From Gammaproteobacteria bacterium (GTDB lineage: Bacteria > Pseudomonadota > Gammaproteobacteria > Xanthomonadales > Rhodanobacteraceae), in NCBI GenBank assembly GCA_021324095.1, contig JAJPJT010000036.1, forward strand, positions 1-50,900: a stretch of 50,900 bases of DNA, given 5' to 3'. The notes beneath the pieces were generated by a model, which was not told where the DNA came from, made no database searches, and was given only the letters and a program-made list of their open reading frames with translations. Made by a program: the position numbers and the translations under genes. How positions within the stretch are numbered: the stretch's first letter is position 1; each line of letters opens with the position of its first letter. Shown here piece by piece: positions 1-8,163 of this stretch.

Positions 1-21
1 CCGGTTGAGAGGAAAGTTTCG

Positions 22-1059
22 ATGGATATCGCCGAACTGCTGGCGTTCTCGGTAAAGAACAAGGCATCCGATTTGCATCTTTCGGCGGGCCTGCCGCCGA
101 TGATCCGTGTGGACGGCGACGTGCGCCGCATCAATATCCCTGCGCTGGAACACAAGCAGGTGCATTCGCTGATTTACGACATCATGTCGGACAAACAGCG
201 TCGCGACTACGAGGAATTCCTGGAGGTCGACTTCTCGTTCGAAATTCCTGGTCTCGCGCGCTTCCGCGTCAACGCCTTCAACCAGAACCGCGGCGCCGGC
301 GCGGTGTTCCGCACCATTCCCGCCGAGGTCTGGACACTGGAAGACCTCGGGACCCCCAAGATCTTCAAGGAACTGATCGATCAGCCGCAGGGCCTGATTC
401 TGGTGACCGGACCCACCGGTTCCGGCAAGTCCACGACGCTGGCCGCGATGATCGACCACGTCAACAAGAACCATTACGGGCACATCCTTTCCATCGAGGA
501 TCCGATCGAATTCGTGCACACCGCGCAGAAGTGCGTCATCAACCAGCGCGAGGTGCATCGTGACACCCACGGCTTCAATGAGGCGCTGCGTTCGGCGTTG
601 CGCGAAGATCCCGACTTCATCCTGGTCGGCGAAATGCGCGACATCGAAACCATCCGCCTTGCGTTGACCGCGGCGGAAACCGGACACCTGGTATTCGCCA
701 CCCTGCACACCAACTCGGCGGCGAAGACCATCGACCGCATCATCGACGTGTTTCCCGCCGGCGAGAAGGCGATGGTGCGTTCGATGCTTTCGGAGTCACT
801 GCGCGCGGTGATCACCCAGACGCTGCTGAAGAAGGTCGGCGGCGGGCGCACACCGGCGTGGGAAATCATGGTCGGCATCCCGGCCATTCGGAACCTGATC
901 CGCGAGGACAAGGTGGCGCAGATGTATTCGTCCATCCAGACCGGCCAGCAGTTCGGTATGCAGACGATGGATCAGTGCCTGCAGGATCTGGTGCGGCGCG
1001 GCCTGATCACACGGCAGGATGCCGCGGCCCGCGCCAAGGTGAAGGAAACCTTCAAGTAA
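22..1059 (+). CDS. pilT: Type IV pilus retraction ATPase PilT
   Basis: Hexameric cytoplasmic ATPase that depolymerises the type IV pilus at the inner-membrane base and so drives twitching. The 345-residue protein has the family's usual length. Seen directly: Walker A GPTGSGKST at residues 130-138, an acidic GEMRD Walker B segment near residue 205, a His box with ATLHTNS, and the C-terminal AIRNLIRE motif that marks PilT rather than PilB or PilU. The ATG follows a purine-rich GAGGAAAG at about 7-14, which supports this start. pilU follows after 80 bp, the standard order. The promoter lies outside the window. Confidence 0.97.
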   Translation: MDIAELLAFSVKNKASDLHLSAGLPPMIRVDGDVRRINIPALEHKQVHSLIYDIMSDKQRRDYEEFLEVDFSFEIPGLARFRVNAFNQNRGAGAVFRTIPAEVWTLEDLGTPKIFKELIDQPQGLILVTGPTGSGKSTTLAAMIDHVNKNHYGHILSIEDPIEFVHTAQKCVINQREVHRDTHGFNEALRSALREDPDFILVGEMRDIETIRLALTAAETGHLVFATLHTNSAAKTIDRIIDVFPAGEKAMVRSMLSESLRAVITQTLLKKVGGGRTPAWEIMVGIPAIRNLIREDKVAQMYSSIQTGQQFGMQTMDQCLQDLVRRGLITRQDAAARAKVKETFK

Positions 1060-1121
1060 GGAATCAGGGATGAGCGGTTAGGGACGAGTAGCTTCGCCCC
1101 TCGTCCCTCACCCCTCGTTCC
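1060..1121. repeat. Heptamer-type inverted repeat between pilT and pilU
   Basis: The spacer is built of G/A-rich units near 7 bp (GGGATGA, GGGACGA) that meet their complement head to head. The core is a perfect 9-bp stem, AGGGACGAG at 1080-1088 and CTCGTCCCT at 1100-1108, with an 11-nt loop. It has no T-tract, so it is a poor intrinsic terminator, but it could alter pilT/pilU mRNA processing. Similar units occur at 5080, 7154 and 23484. Confidence 0.7.
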
Positions 1122-1139
1122 ACGAGCGGGAGCAAACCG

Positions 1140-2288
1140 ATGAGCGCCGTAGACTTCACATCCTTCCTCAAGCTGATGGTGCACAAGAAGGCGTCGGACC
1201 TTTTCATAACGGCCGGCGTAGCGCCGTCGATCAAGGTCAATGGGCGCATCGTGCCGATCACCCAAACCGCCCTGTCCGCGCAGGAAGCGCGCGACATGGT
1301 GCTGAACGTGATGAATCCGCTGCAGCGCGAGGAGTTCGAAAAAACCCACGAATGCCAGTTCGCGATCGGCGTCGCGGGCGTCGGGCGCTTTCGTGTGTCG
1401 TGCTTCTATCAGCGCAATTGCGTGGGCATGGTGCTGCGCCGCATCGAGGCGAAAATCCCAACCATCGAGGAATTGAACTTGCTGCCGATCGTCAAGCAGC
1501 TCGCGATGACCAAGCGCGGCATCGTGATCTTCGTCGGCGCCACCGGTGCGGGCAAGTCCACGTCGCTCGCGTCGATGATCGGCTACCGCAACCAGAACTC
1601 GACCGGCCACATCATCACCATCGAGGACCCGATCGAATACGTGCACAAGCACGAGGGGTGCATCATCACCCAGCGCGAACTCGGCATCGATACCGACAGT
1701 TGGGAAAACGCGCTCAAGAACACCCTGCGACAGGCGCCGGACGTCATCATGATCGGCGAAGTGCGCACCCGCGAGACGATGGAGTATGCGATCCATTTCT
1801 CCGAGACGGGTCATCTGGTGCTGTGCACCCTGCACGCCAACAACGCCAACCAGGCGCTCGAGCGTATCATCCATTTCTTCCCCGAAGAGGTGCGCGAGCA
1901 GTTGTACATGGACCTTTCCCTGAACCTGAAAGGCATCGTCGCGCAGCAGTTGATCCCGACCCCCGACGGCAAGGGCAGGCGCGTATCCATGGAGGTCATG
2001 CTGGGCACACCGCTGGTGCAGGATTACGTCCGCAAAGGCGAGATCCACAAGATCAAGGACGTGATGAAACAGTCCACGAATCTCGGCATGTGCACCTTCG
2101 ATCAGAACCTCGTCGAGCTGTACCACGCAGGCCATATCAGTTACGAGGACGCACTGCGTTACGCGGATTCCGCGAACGAGGTGCGCCTCGCGATCAAACT
2201 GGCACAGGGCGGGGACGCGCACTCCTTGTCGCAGGGGCTGGGAGACGTGGAACTGATGGAGACCGCAGAGAAGGGCCACCGGCTTTAG
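1140..2288 (+). CDS. pilU: PilT-dependent retraction ATPase PilU
   Basis: Accessory retraction ATPase, a paralog of PilT that assists it under load. The 382-residue protein carries Walker A GATGAGKST at residues 133-141, a GEVRTRET Walker B region and the His box CTLHANN. It lacks the AIRNLIRE motif and has the longer C-terminal tail typical of PilU (ends near AIKLAQGGDAHSL). A GAGCGGGAGC stretch just upstream may serve as ribosome binding site. It probably shares a transcript with pilT across a hairpin-bearing 80-bp spacer. Confidence 0.96.
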   Translation: MSAVDFTSFLKLMVHKKASDLFITAGVAPSIKVNGRIVPITQTALSAQEARDMVLNVMNPLQREEFEKTHECQFAIGVAGVGRFRVSCFYQRNCVGMVLRRIEAKIPTIEELNLLPIVKQLAMTKRGIVIFVGATGAGKSTSLASMIGYRNQNSTGHIITIEDPIEYVHKHEGCIITQRELGIDTDSWENALKNTLRQAPDVIMIGEVRTRETMEYAIHFSETGHLVLCTLHANNANQALERIIHFFPEEVREQLYMDLSLNLKGIVAQQLIPTPDGKGRRVSMEVMLGTPLVQDYVRKGEIHKIKDVMKQSTNLGMCTFDQNLVELYHAGHISYEDALRYADSANEVRLAIKLAQGGDAHSLSQGLGDVELMETAEKGHRL

Positions 2289-2461
2289 CCGCGCCTTCGA
2301 CCTGTTGAACAGTAAAGTCGCTCGCGCTGCTCGCTGGGAAGCCGCTCACTTCGTTCGCTGTCAAGGGTGAAGAGGAAGAAGCCGCGGGCTACCGCGCTCT
2401 CGCTCTCCCACTTGCCCTTTACAGCGGCGCAGCCGCCGACTTCACTCTTGACCGCTGCTCG
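2289..2461. other. Convergent spacer with inverted repeat
   Basis: This 173-bp stretch lies between the convergent pilU and lipoprotein genes and has no credible ORF. TCAAGGGTGAA near 2362 and TTCACTCTTGA near 2443 form an inverted pair with one mismatch, and GC-rich repeat-like text lies between them. It may act as a terminator for both genes, but no T-rich tail is present. Confidence 0.4.
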
Positions 2462-4138
2462 TCAGCGGTGCTTCACGTCGGCCTCGAAGTGCAGGCCCTT
2501 GTCGTCCAGCCTTGCGTCCACGCCGCCCGAATCGATCATCTTGCTCATCGCATCGAGTGTCTCGACCTGCTGCTGGAGCTCCGGCTGTTTTTCGGCCGGC
2601 ACCATCGCAGAAAGCCGTCCCATCCAGCTCGCCAGCAATTGGTACATCTTGCCGTCGAAATGCATGCGCAGCAGCTTGTCGCCATTGCCCGCAGGGGCAT
2701 CCAACGTGCCAGACAATTTGGCATCCTCGCCATCGCCAACGCCCACCGCCAGCGCATTCGCGTTCGCCGCAATCCAGCCCTGGCTGCCGCCGCCCAGCAT
2801 CGCCTGGAGTCGGGGCGGCAGGTCGAACGCGACCGGCTTGCCGTCGCTAGGAATGGTTTTGAGCGCAAACTGCGGCAGCGTCTGCTGGATTCTCTGCGCC
2901 AACTCGGTTGGATTGGAGCTCGCGACCAGCGCACGCCCGGCAATCTGCGGACCGATGTCCCACTTGTCGAGGACGACCCGAAAACCCAGAAACGAAACCG
3001 TTTCCGGCGGCAACTGGACCGGCGGGTTGGCGGCCGTCTTCGCGAAATCATTGAGCGAATGCAGTGCCGGACACTTGTAGGTCCTTGCAGCGGCCGCCTC
3101 GGCACGACCCTTGATGAAGTCCTGCCATTTCTGCACCGGCAGCGCCAGCACCATGTCGAACATGGAATGATCACCTGATTCGTTCATGCCTGGCACGGGT
3201 TGCTTGAGCGCGCTCAGTGCGCCGAGCAACGGTGCTGCCAACTGCACGTCGACGCTGCCGCTCGCTTCCTTTGCCGTGTAGGTTTTCATGCCGCCGCTGA
3301 TCAGCGGCACCTGACTGGCCAGCGACTGGAATTCGGTGGTGCAAGCCGGATTGGCCAGCGAGCCGCCCAGGTCCTTCGTGAATTCCTGGGTGATCGCATC
3401 CTTGCCGTCGTACAGATTGGCGAACAGCTTGGGCAGGTCCACATAACCCGACGCGCCGGATGCCAAATATCCCTGTCGACTGTCGATATTGGCAATGCGA
3501 TCGACCGCGTTGCGGACAGGTTTGGTCAGGCCCAACAGTTGCTTCAGCATGGTCGGGCTTGCATTGGCAGGGGCCACGGTGACGACCAGTTGATCGCCCG
3601 CGACCGCGACCAGCAAATGCAACTTGCTGTCGGCGCCACCGACGACCCAATAGGACTGATTGTCGAGCGTCGCGATCGGCGCGGCGATGCCTGCGCGCTT
3701 TTCGACGCGTGCCCAGAAAGCCTTGAACGCCGCGGGCGAGGCCAATTCGTAGCGAGCCACCGGCACGTCGCCGACGCCATAGACCGCAAACAGACGCGAT
3801 GGCGAAAGGCCGATCGTCTGCGCGAGTTCCTTGCTCGAATGCACGTTGGCGAGTTCCGCATGGATCGCATCGAGAACCTTTGCGATTTCGGGGTCCTTTG
3901 GGCCGATCAGTTCGGCGAATTGGCCGAGCTTCTCGATCTGCGCGGACACGAGCGGCCCGTTTGTCCACGCATCCAAAACGTCTGCGGGCACGCCTTCGAG
4001 ATCGGCGATCAGATAGGGCGTATCGGCGGGTGCCCAAGTGACCGGCGCGTTCGGTGCGACGTGCTTGCCGCAGGCCGCGAGCGCCAGCGCGCAACACCCG
4101 GCAGCCGCGAGGGCTGCATGACGCAGTAGAGGCCGCAT
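2462..4138 (-). CDS. Uncharacterised lipoprotein
   Basis: A 558-residue protein that I cannot assign to a named family. The N-terminus is a clear lipoprotein signal: basic MRPLLRH, a hydrophobic alanine/leucine stretch, then lipobox LAAC with the acceptor cysteine at residue 23. The ATG at 4138 is chosen because it starts this signal; an upstream in-frame extension looks non-coding. The remainder is a soluble alpha/beta-like chain without further membrane segments, presumably anchored in the envelope. It starts 29 bp after the pyrB stop on the same strand, so it is probably the last gene of the gshB-to-pyrB run. A periplasmic domain of unknown function similar to DUF3352 is possible but unproven. 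Confidence 0.75.
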   Translation of the reverse strand: MRPLLRHAALAAAGCCALALAACGKHVAPNAPVTWAPADTPYLIADLEGVPADVLDAWTNGPLVSAQIEKLGQFAELIGPKDPEIAKVLDAIHAELANVHSSKELAQTIGLSPSRLFAVYGVGDVPVARYELASPAAFKAFWARVEKRAGIAAPIATLDNQSYWVVGGADSKLHLLVAVAGDQLVVTVAPANASPTMLKQLLGLTKPVRNAVDRIANIDSRQGYLASGASGYVDLPKLFANLYDGKDAITQEFTKDLGGSLANPACTTEFQSLASQVPLISGGMKTYTAKEASGSVDVQLAAPLLGALSALKQPVPGMNESGDHSMFDMVLALPVQKWQDFIKGRAEAAAARTYKCPALHSLNDFAKTAANPPVQLPPETVSFLGFRVVLDKWDIGPQIAGRALVASSNPTELAQRIQQTLPQFALKTIPSDGKPVAFDLPPRLQAMLGGGSQGWIAANANALAVGVGDGEDAKLSGTLDAPAGNGDKLLRMHFDGKMYQLLASWMGRLSAMVPAEKQPELQQQVETLDAMSKMIDSGGVDARLDDKGLHFEADVKHR

Positions 4139-4167
4139 GGTCGTTCCTTTCCCCGCCCGGGAATCGA

Positions 4168-5079
4168 TTATGCCGGTACGGCGAGGAGTTCCGCCAGCAC
4201 CGCCATCCGCGTAACGACACCGTTGGCGACCTGGTCCAGGATCCGCGATTGGGCGCCGTCGGCAACCTCCGGCGCGATCTCGATCCCGCGGTTGATTGGG
4301 CCCGGATGCAGCACCTGACAATCCGGCGCGGCCAAGGCGAGCCTTCTGCGATCCAGTCCGAACCGAGCGTGGTAGTCCGCAGCTTCGGGAAATTGCGCGG
4401 CGGCCATACGCTCTTTCTGGATGCGCAGCATGATCACGACGTCGGCACCTTCGATGGCGTCGTCGAAATCATCCGCGGTCGCGCAGCCGGGAAACTCATC
4501 CGGCGATTCCGGCAACATCGCACGCGGTGCACACAGCCGGAGGTCACGCACGCCGAGCGCGTGCAACGCCTGGGCGTCGGAACGCGCGACGCGCGAATGG
4601 CGGATGTCGCCACAAATGGTGACGTGGAGGTTCTCGAAATCGGGACGCCGCTGGCGGATGGTCAGTGCGTCCAGCAGACCTTGCGTGGGATGGGCGTGGG
4701 TGCCGTCACCCGCATTGATCAACGCAACGTCGGTTTTGGCATGTTCCGCCAGGTACGCCGGCATGCCATTTTCATTGTGGCGCACCACCAGCGCGTCCAG
4801 GCCCATGGCTTCCAGCGTGTGCAGCGTGTCGAGCAGACTTTCGCCCTTCACCGCGGATGAGCGCGACAGGTCGAAATTGACGTTGTCGGCGCCCAGCCGT
4901 TTCGCCGCCAGCACGAACGAGGTGCGCGTACGGGTGGACGGTTCGAAGAACAGGGTGAGCACGGTGCGTCCGGCCAGCAGATCGCGTGGTGCGCCACGGG
5001 TACGAAAATGCTCCGCGCGATCGAGCAGGCGAAGGATCGTCGCACGATCGATGTCTTCGAGGGTCAGCAGGTGGCGCAT
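4168..5079 (-). CDS. pyrB: Aspartate carbamoyltransferase catalytic chain
   Basis: Condenses carbamoyl phosphate with aspartate in the first committed step of pyrimidine synthesis. The 303 residues hold the carbamoyl-phosphate site FFEPSTRTRTSF (near 46-57), HPTQGLLDALT, and the C-terminal HPGPINRGIE signature. The ATG at 5079 gives the expected N-terminus (MRHLLTLEDID). The bases directly upstream are heptamer repeats, pyrimidine-rich on the coding strand, so no Shine-Dalgarno sequence is visible. In P. aeruginosa pyrR lies between ruvX and pyrB; here it is absent, and neither a regulatory chain nor pyrC is adjacent. Confidence 0.96.
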   Translation of the reverse strand: MRHLLTLEDIDRATILRLLDRAEHFRTRGAPRDLLAGRTVLTLFFEPSTRTRTSFVLAAKRLGADNVNFDLSRSSAVKGESLLDTLHTLEAMGLDALVVRHNENGMPAYLAEHAKTDVALINAGDGTHAHPTQGLLDALTIRQRRPDFENLHVTICGDIRHSRVARSDAQALHALGVRDLRLCAPRAMLPESPDEFPGCATADDFDDAIEGADVVIMLRIQKERMAAAQFPEAADYHARFGLDRRRLALAAPDCQVLHPGPINRGIEIAPEVADGAQSRILDQVANGVVTRMAVLAELLAVPA

Positions 5080-5135
5080 GGGAGCAGGGAGCAGGGAGCA
5101 GGGAGCAGGAAGTAGGGAGCAGGAAGTAGGGAGCT
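5080..5135 (+). repeat. Tandem heptamer tract, eight units
   Basis: Eight 7-bp units in one orientation: GGGAGCA four times, then GGAAGTA, GGGAGCA, GGAAGTA and a final GGGAGCT. The tract fills the whole spacer between ruvX and pyrB, ending inside the ruvX stop codon and touching the pyrB start codon. It therefore replaces the ribosome binding site expected for pyrB. Confidence 0.9.
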
Positions 5136-5550
5136 ACGCCTGCAGCCAGCTTTCAAGGATAACGGCTGCGGCCACCGAATCGATATTCGCCGCGTCTCGA
5201 CGACGCGCAGAGCCCACCGCGCGCTGCGCGGCGAACCGGCTGGCGGCCTCTTGGGACGTATGCCGTTCGTCCACCAGATGCACGGGCAGTTTGCTGCGCC
5301 GGGCCAGCGCCTCGGCAAAGGCCCTCGCCGCCTTGCTGGTTGGTTGCTCACCCCCGTCGAGCGCCAGCGGCAGGCCCACGATCAGCGCCTCGGGTTGCCA
5401 TTCCGCCAGCAATGCGTCCACACGCGACCAATCGGGTTGGCCGGCGTTGGCCGGGAGTGCCGGCAGCGGTCGTGCGGATTGGCTGATGCGGTTGCCGCTG
5501 GCGACGCCGATGCAGCGGGCGCCGTAGTCGAATCCCAGCACGCAGCTCAC
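5134..5550 (-). CDS. ruvX: YqgF/RuvX Holliday junction resolvase-like nuclease
   Basis: RNase H-fold protein; the family is linked to pre-16S rRNA 5' processing and proposed as a Holliday junction resolvase. Seen: N-terminal GFDYGARCIGVA (first catalytic Asp), IVGLPLALDG, VHLVDERHTS, and a C-terminal DAANIDSVAAAVIL carrying the last acidic residue. I choose the GTG at 5550, which gives 138 residues: AGGAAG lies just upstream and the start overlaps the yqgE stop in a GTGA arrangement, implying translational coupling. A longer in-frame extension within yqgE looks non-coding. The stop codon lies inside the heptamer tract. Confidence 0.93.
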   Translation of the reverse strand: MSCVLGFDYGARCIGVASGNRISQSARPLPALPANAGQPDWSRVDALLAEWQPEALIVGLPLALDGGEQPTSKAARAFAEALARRSKLPVHLVDERHTSQEAASRFAAQRAVGSARRRDAANIDSVAAAVILESWLQA

Positions 5551-6218
5551 GCTCTTCCTGAATAGCTCGTCAGATTCGCAGGATTGATTCCGACCAGCGC
5601 CACCGCCGCACTCCAGCGTTCGTCGAGTGCGGTGTCGAACAGGATGCGGTCGTCGGCCTGCACGGTAAGCCAGGCGTTGGCGCGCAGTTCCTGTTCCAGT
5701 TGCCCTGCCCCCCAACCCGCATAACCCAGTGCAACAAGCGCGCGTTTTGGTCCATCGCCATCCGCCATGGCAGCGAGAATGTCGCGGGAAGTCGTTACCG
5801 TGAGCTTGTCATTCACGCGGTAACTCGAATCCCATTCGCGCTCGCCGAATGCGTGCAGCACGAAGCCCCGCTCCGGATTCACGGGACCGCCCACCAGCAC
5901 CGGCACGGCCGCGACTTCCTCGCGCTCGCACGGCATGTGCATCTGCTGCAGCACGTCGCCGAGCTTGAAATCGGACAGGCGGTTGACGATGAGACCCATC
6001 GCGCCCTCTTCATTGTGCTGGCAGATGAAGGTGATGCCGCGCTCGAAATTGGGATCGCCCATACCCGGCATCGCGATCAGGAAGTGGCCGGCCAGCGACA
6101 GGGATTTCGCGGCCGGCTGTTCTCCCGCGGTAACGCGCGCGCTCACGTGTCCTGAGGGTTTGCGCGGGGACGCCGCTTTGCTGCGAACGCCGGTTTTCTT
6201 TTTTGACGAATCGGTCAT
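5547..6218 (-). CDS. yqgE: YqgE/AlgH family protein
   Basis: UPF0301 family protein, called AlgH in Pseudomonas; its molecular function is unsettled. The conserved core begins at HFLIAMPGMGDPNFERGI and continues with MGLIVNRLSD, VLVGGPVNPERGFVLH and LGYAGWGAGQLEQEL. This copy carries about 45 extra N-terminal residues rich in Lys, Ser and Ala before the core. The ATG at 6218 begins MTDSSKKK; it has no strong ribosome binding site, so the start is less certain than the gene. It lies 29 bp after tonB and overlaps ruvX, in conserved gene order. Confidence 0.93.
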   Translation of the reverse strand: MTDSSKKKTGVRSKAASPRKPSGHVSARVTAGEQPAAKSLSLAGHFLIAMPGMGDPNFERGITFICQHNEEGAMGLIVNRLSDFKLGDVLQQMHMPCEREEVAAVPVLVGGPVNPERGFVLHAFGEREWDSSYRVNDKLTVTTSRDILAAMADGDGPKRALVALGYAGWGAGQLEQELRANAWLTVQADDRILFDTALDERWSAAVALVGINPANLTSYSGRA

Positions 6219-6247
6219 GGATCGATTGTAACCCTGAGTATGCAAAT

Positions 6248-7153
6248 TCAACGCAAATCCGTTCCGCGGGTCGCCAAGTGATTGCCGGGGAGGAATTGCC
6301 ACGTGCGGGTGATCACGAGTTCGGTGATGCGGTTGCCGCTAGAGTCCCGATCGTGAGGGATCGGAGGAAACGGAGAGGCAAGGTGCACGATCCGCACGGC
6401 CGCATCGTCGAGGACGCGGTAGCCGGAACTCGCGTTGATCGTGACGCCGCGCACGTGCCCGTTCGATCCGATCGTGACGCTGAGCACGACATTCCCGTGC
6501 AGATGGCGACGGCGCGCCGCATCCGGGTAGTTGAGATTGCCGATCCGTTCGATGCGGTGTACCCATGCGACCTGGTACGCCGCGTCGGCGACGCTTTTGG
6601 TGTTGGCCGAGATGTACTTCCGCCGCGGCCGGCGGGCGTAGGCTTCCTGCTCGTCGCGCACTTCCTCCGCCAGCCGCGCCATCTCGAGACGCTGCTGGAC
6701 CGGAATCGACGCGACTGGTTGCTGCGATTGCGGCTCGGCGCGCGTATCGCGCTGCTGCGGCACGGCCGTTTTGGCGGCACCGATGGTGGTCAGGACATGC
6801 GGCCCGCTCGCGACTCTTTGCGCGGGTGATGCGGGCATCACCGGCACCGGGGCGACGCCAGCCTGGGTGACGGGCAGCGGCCCCGAGAATGGCGACCCCG
6901 GCCGATGTGCTTTGTCGCTGTTGCCACCACCGGCGTTGTTCGCTTGCGCGAGGAAATCCGCCTTGGCAGGTGTTTGCGCGTTGGACGTGTCGATCAGGGT
7001 GACGTCCAGCGTCGGCACGCTGGGCGCGGGTTTCGCGAAGTGGAATCCGATCCCCAGGATCAGAATGCCGTGCAGCATCAGCGAGAACAGCAGCGCGACG
7101 CCGATGCGATCGCCGTAGGTGACTCGGGTGGGTGCTGCCGCGATGGCGTTCAT
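6248..7153 (-). CDS. tonB: TonB-family energy transducer
   Basis: 301-residue periplasm-spanning protein of the TonB family. An N-terminal membrane anchor (about residues 18-39) is followed by a Pro/Ala/Gln-rich linker, a short helical stretch (about 150-175) and a C-terminal TonB domain with YPDAARRRHLHGNVVLSVTI and VLDDAAVRIV. Its position matches the pilus-linked TonB3 of P. aeruginosa (between yqgE and gshB), which is implicated in twitching; a role in pilus assembly rather than iron uptake is therefore likely, by inference. The start overlaps the gshB stop in an ATGA. Confidence 0.92.
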   Translation of the reverse strand: MNAIAAAPTRVTYGDRIGVALLFSLMLHGILILGIGFHFAKPAPSVPTLDVTLIDTSNAQTPAKADFLAQANNAGGGNSDKAHRPGSPFSGPLPVTQAGVAPVPVMPASPAQRVASGPHVLTTIGAAKTAVPQQRDTRAEPQSQQPVASIPVQQRLEMARLAEEVRDEQEAYARRPRRKYISANTKSVADAAYQVAWVHRIERIGNLNYPDAARRRHLHGNVVLSVTIGSNGHVRGVTINASSGYRVLDDAAVRIVHLASPFPPIPHDRDSSGNRITELVITRTWQFLPGNHLATRGTDLR

Positions 7154-8163
7154 GAGTCGGGACTGGGAACGGGGTTCTGGGGACTGGCGGGTTGGAGCTC
7201 CGAGTCCCCAGCCCCCAGCCCCGCTTTCTCGATCGCATCAAACACCATGCCGGCGATGTTCAATGCGAACTGCGCGTCGAGTTCGCGTGCGCAGGTCGGG
7301 GAGGTGACATTCACTTCGGTGAGGTAGTCGCCGATGACATCCAACCCGGCCAGCACGATTCCGCGCCGGGCCAGTTCCGGCCCGACCTGGGCCGCAATCC
7401 AGCGGTCGCGCTCCGACAGCGGCTGGCCCACGCCGCGGCCGCCGGCGGCGAGGTTGCCACGAAAATCGGTGCCCTGTGGAATGCGCGCCAGCACGTACGG
7501 AACAGGTTCGCCGTCGACGATCAGGATGCGCTTGTCGCCCTTGCTGATTTCGGGAATGTATTGCTGCGCCATCACAAAACGGCGATCGTCGCCGGCCAGG
7601 GTTTCCAGGATCGAGTTGAGATTGGGATCATCGTCCGCGGACAGGAACACGCCGCGTCCCCCCATCCCGTCCAGCGGCTTCAGCACGATCCTGCCGTGCT
7701 CGTGCGCGAAGCGGCGCAGTTCCGCGCGTTCGCGCGCCACCAGCGACGGCGCGCAGCATTGCGGAAACAATTGTGCGGCCAATTTTTCATTGAAGTCACG
7801 CAGCGCCTGGGGATGATTGATGACACGCACTCCCGCGCGCCCCGCAACGTCGAGCACCAGGGTGTCGTACAGGAATTGAGTGTCGAAGGGCGGATCCTTG
7901 CGCGCCAGCACGATGTCGGCGGCCTCGGCGAGTGGCTGCCAGCGAGCCTTGCCCAGCGTGAACCAGTCATTCGTATTGTCGCGGACCTCCAGCGGGGCAA
8001 GGCGGGCCCATGCGGCGCCATCGCGGACGGCCAGGTCGCCTTGTCGCATGTAACGCAACGCGTGGCCGCGCCGCTGCGCTTCCAACAGCAGCGCGAGGGT
8101 GGTGTCCTTTTCGGGATGGATGCCCGCGATGGGATCCATCAATACCGCAACGGTAGAGTTCAT
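7150..8163 (-). CDS. gshB: Glutathione synthetase
   Basis: ATP-grasp ligase adding glycine to gamma-glutamylcysteine. Seen: N-terminal VAVLMDPIAGIHPEKDTT, the ATP-grasp segment IVLKPLDGMGGRGVF, YIPEISKGDKRI, and the C-terminal GDYLTEVNVTSPTC with metal-binding Glu/Asn. The family normally ends about where this protein reaches MVFDAIEK; the last two dozen residues (Pro/Ser-rich) are encoded by a heptamer repeat that has run into the 3' end. It is probably the first gene of the minus-strand operon, with a promoter in 8164-8661. Confidence 0.96.
   Translation of the reverse strand: MNSTVAVLMDPIAGIHPEKDTTLALLLEAQRRGHALRYMRQGDLAVRDGAAWARLAPLEVRDNTNDWFTLGKARWQPLAEAADIVLARKDPPFDTQFLYDTLVLDVAGRAGVRVINHPQALRDFNEKLAAQLFPQCCAPSLVARERAELRRFAHEHGRIVLKPLDGMGGRGVFLSADDDPNLNSILETLAGDDRRFVMAQQYIPEISKGDKRILIVDGEPVPYVLARIPQGTDFRGNLAAGGRGVGQPLSERDRWIAAQVGPELARRGIVLAGLDVIGDYLTEVNVTSPTCARELDAQFALNIAGMVFDAIEKAGLGAGDSELQPASPQNPVPSPDS
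7154..7222. repeat. Heptamer-type inverted repeat in the 3' end of gshB
   Basis: Units such as GGGACTG, GGGAACG and GGGGACT run towards a central GAGCTC at 7195-7200 and reappear as complements (AGTCCCC, AGCCCCC) on the other side. The element is read in frame as the C-terminal tail of GshB. The head-to-head layout matches the pilT-pilU spacer. Confidence 0.8.

Noticed and set aside
972..2279. Minus-strand frame of 435 codons opposite pilU
   Set aside because: No domain signal; lies wholly over pilU, whose motifs are complete.
5080..5135. Heptamer tract as possible CRISPR or replication iterons
   Set aside because: The unit is only 7 bp with no spacers, no rep gene or DnaA boxes nearby, and similar tracts lie at other gene borders.
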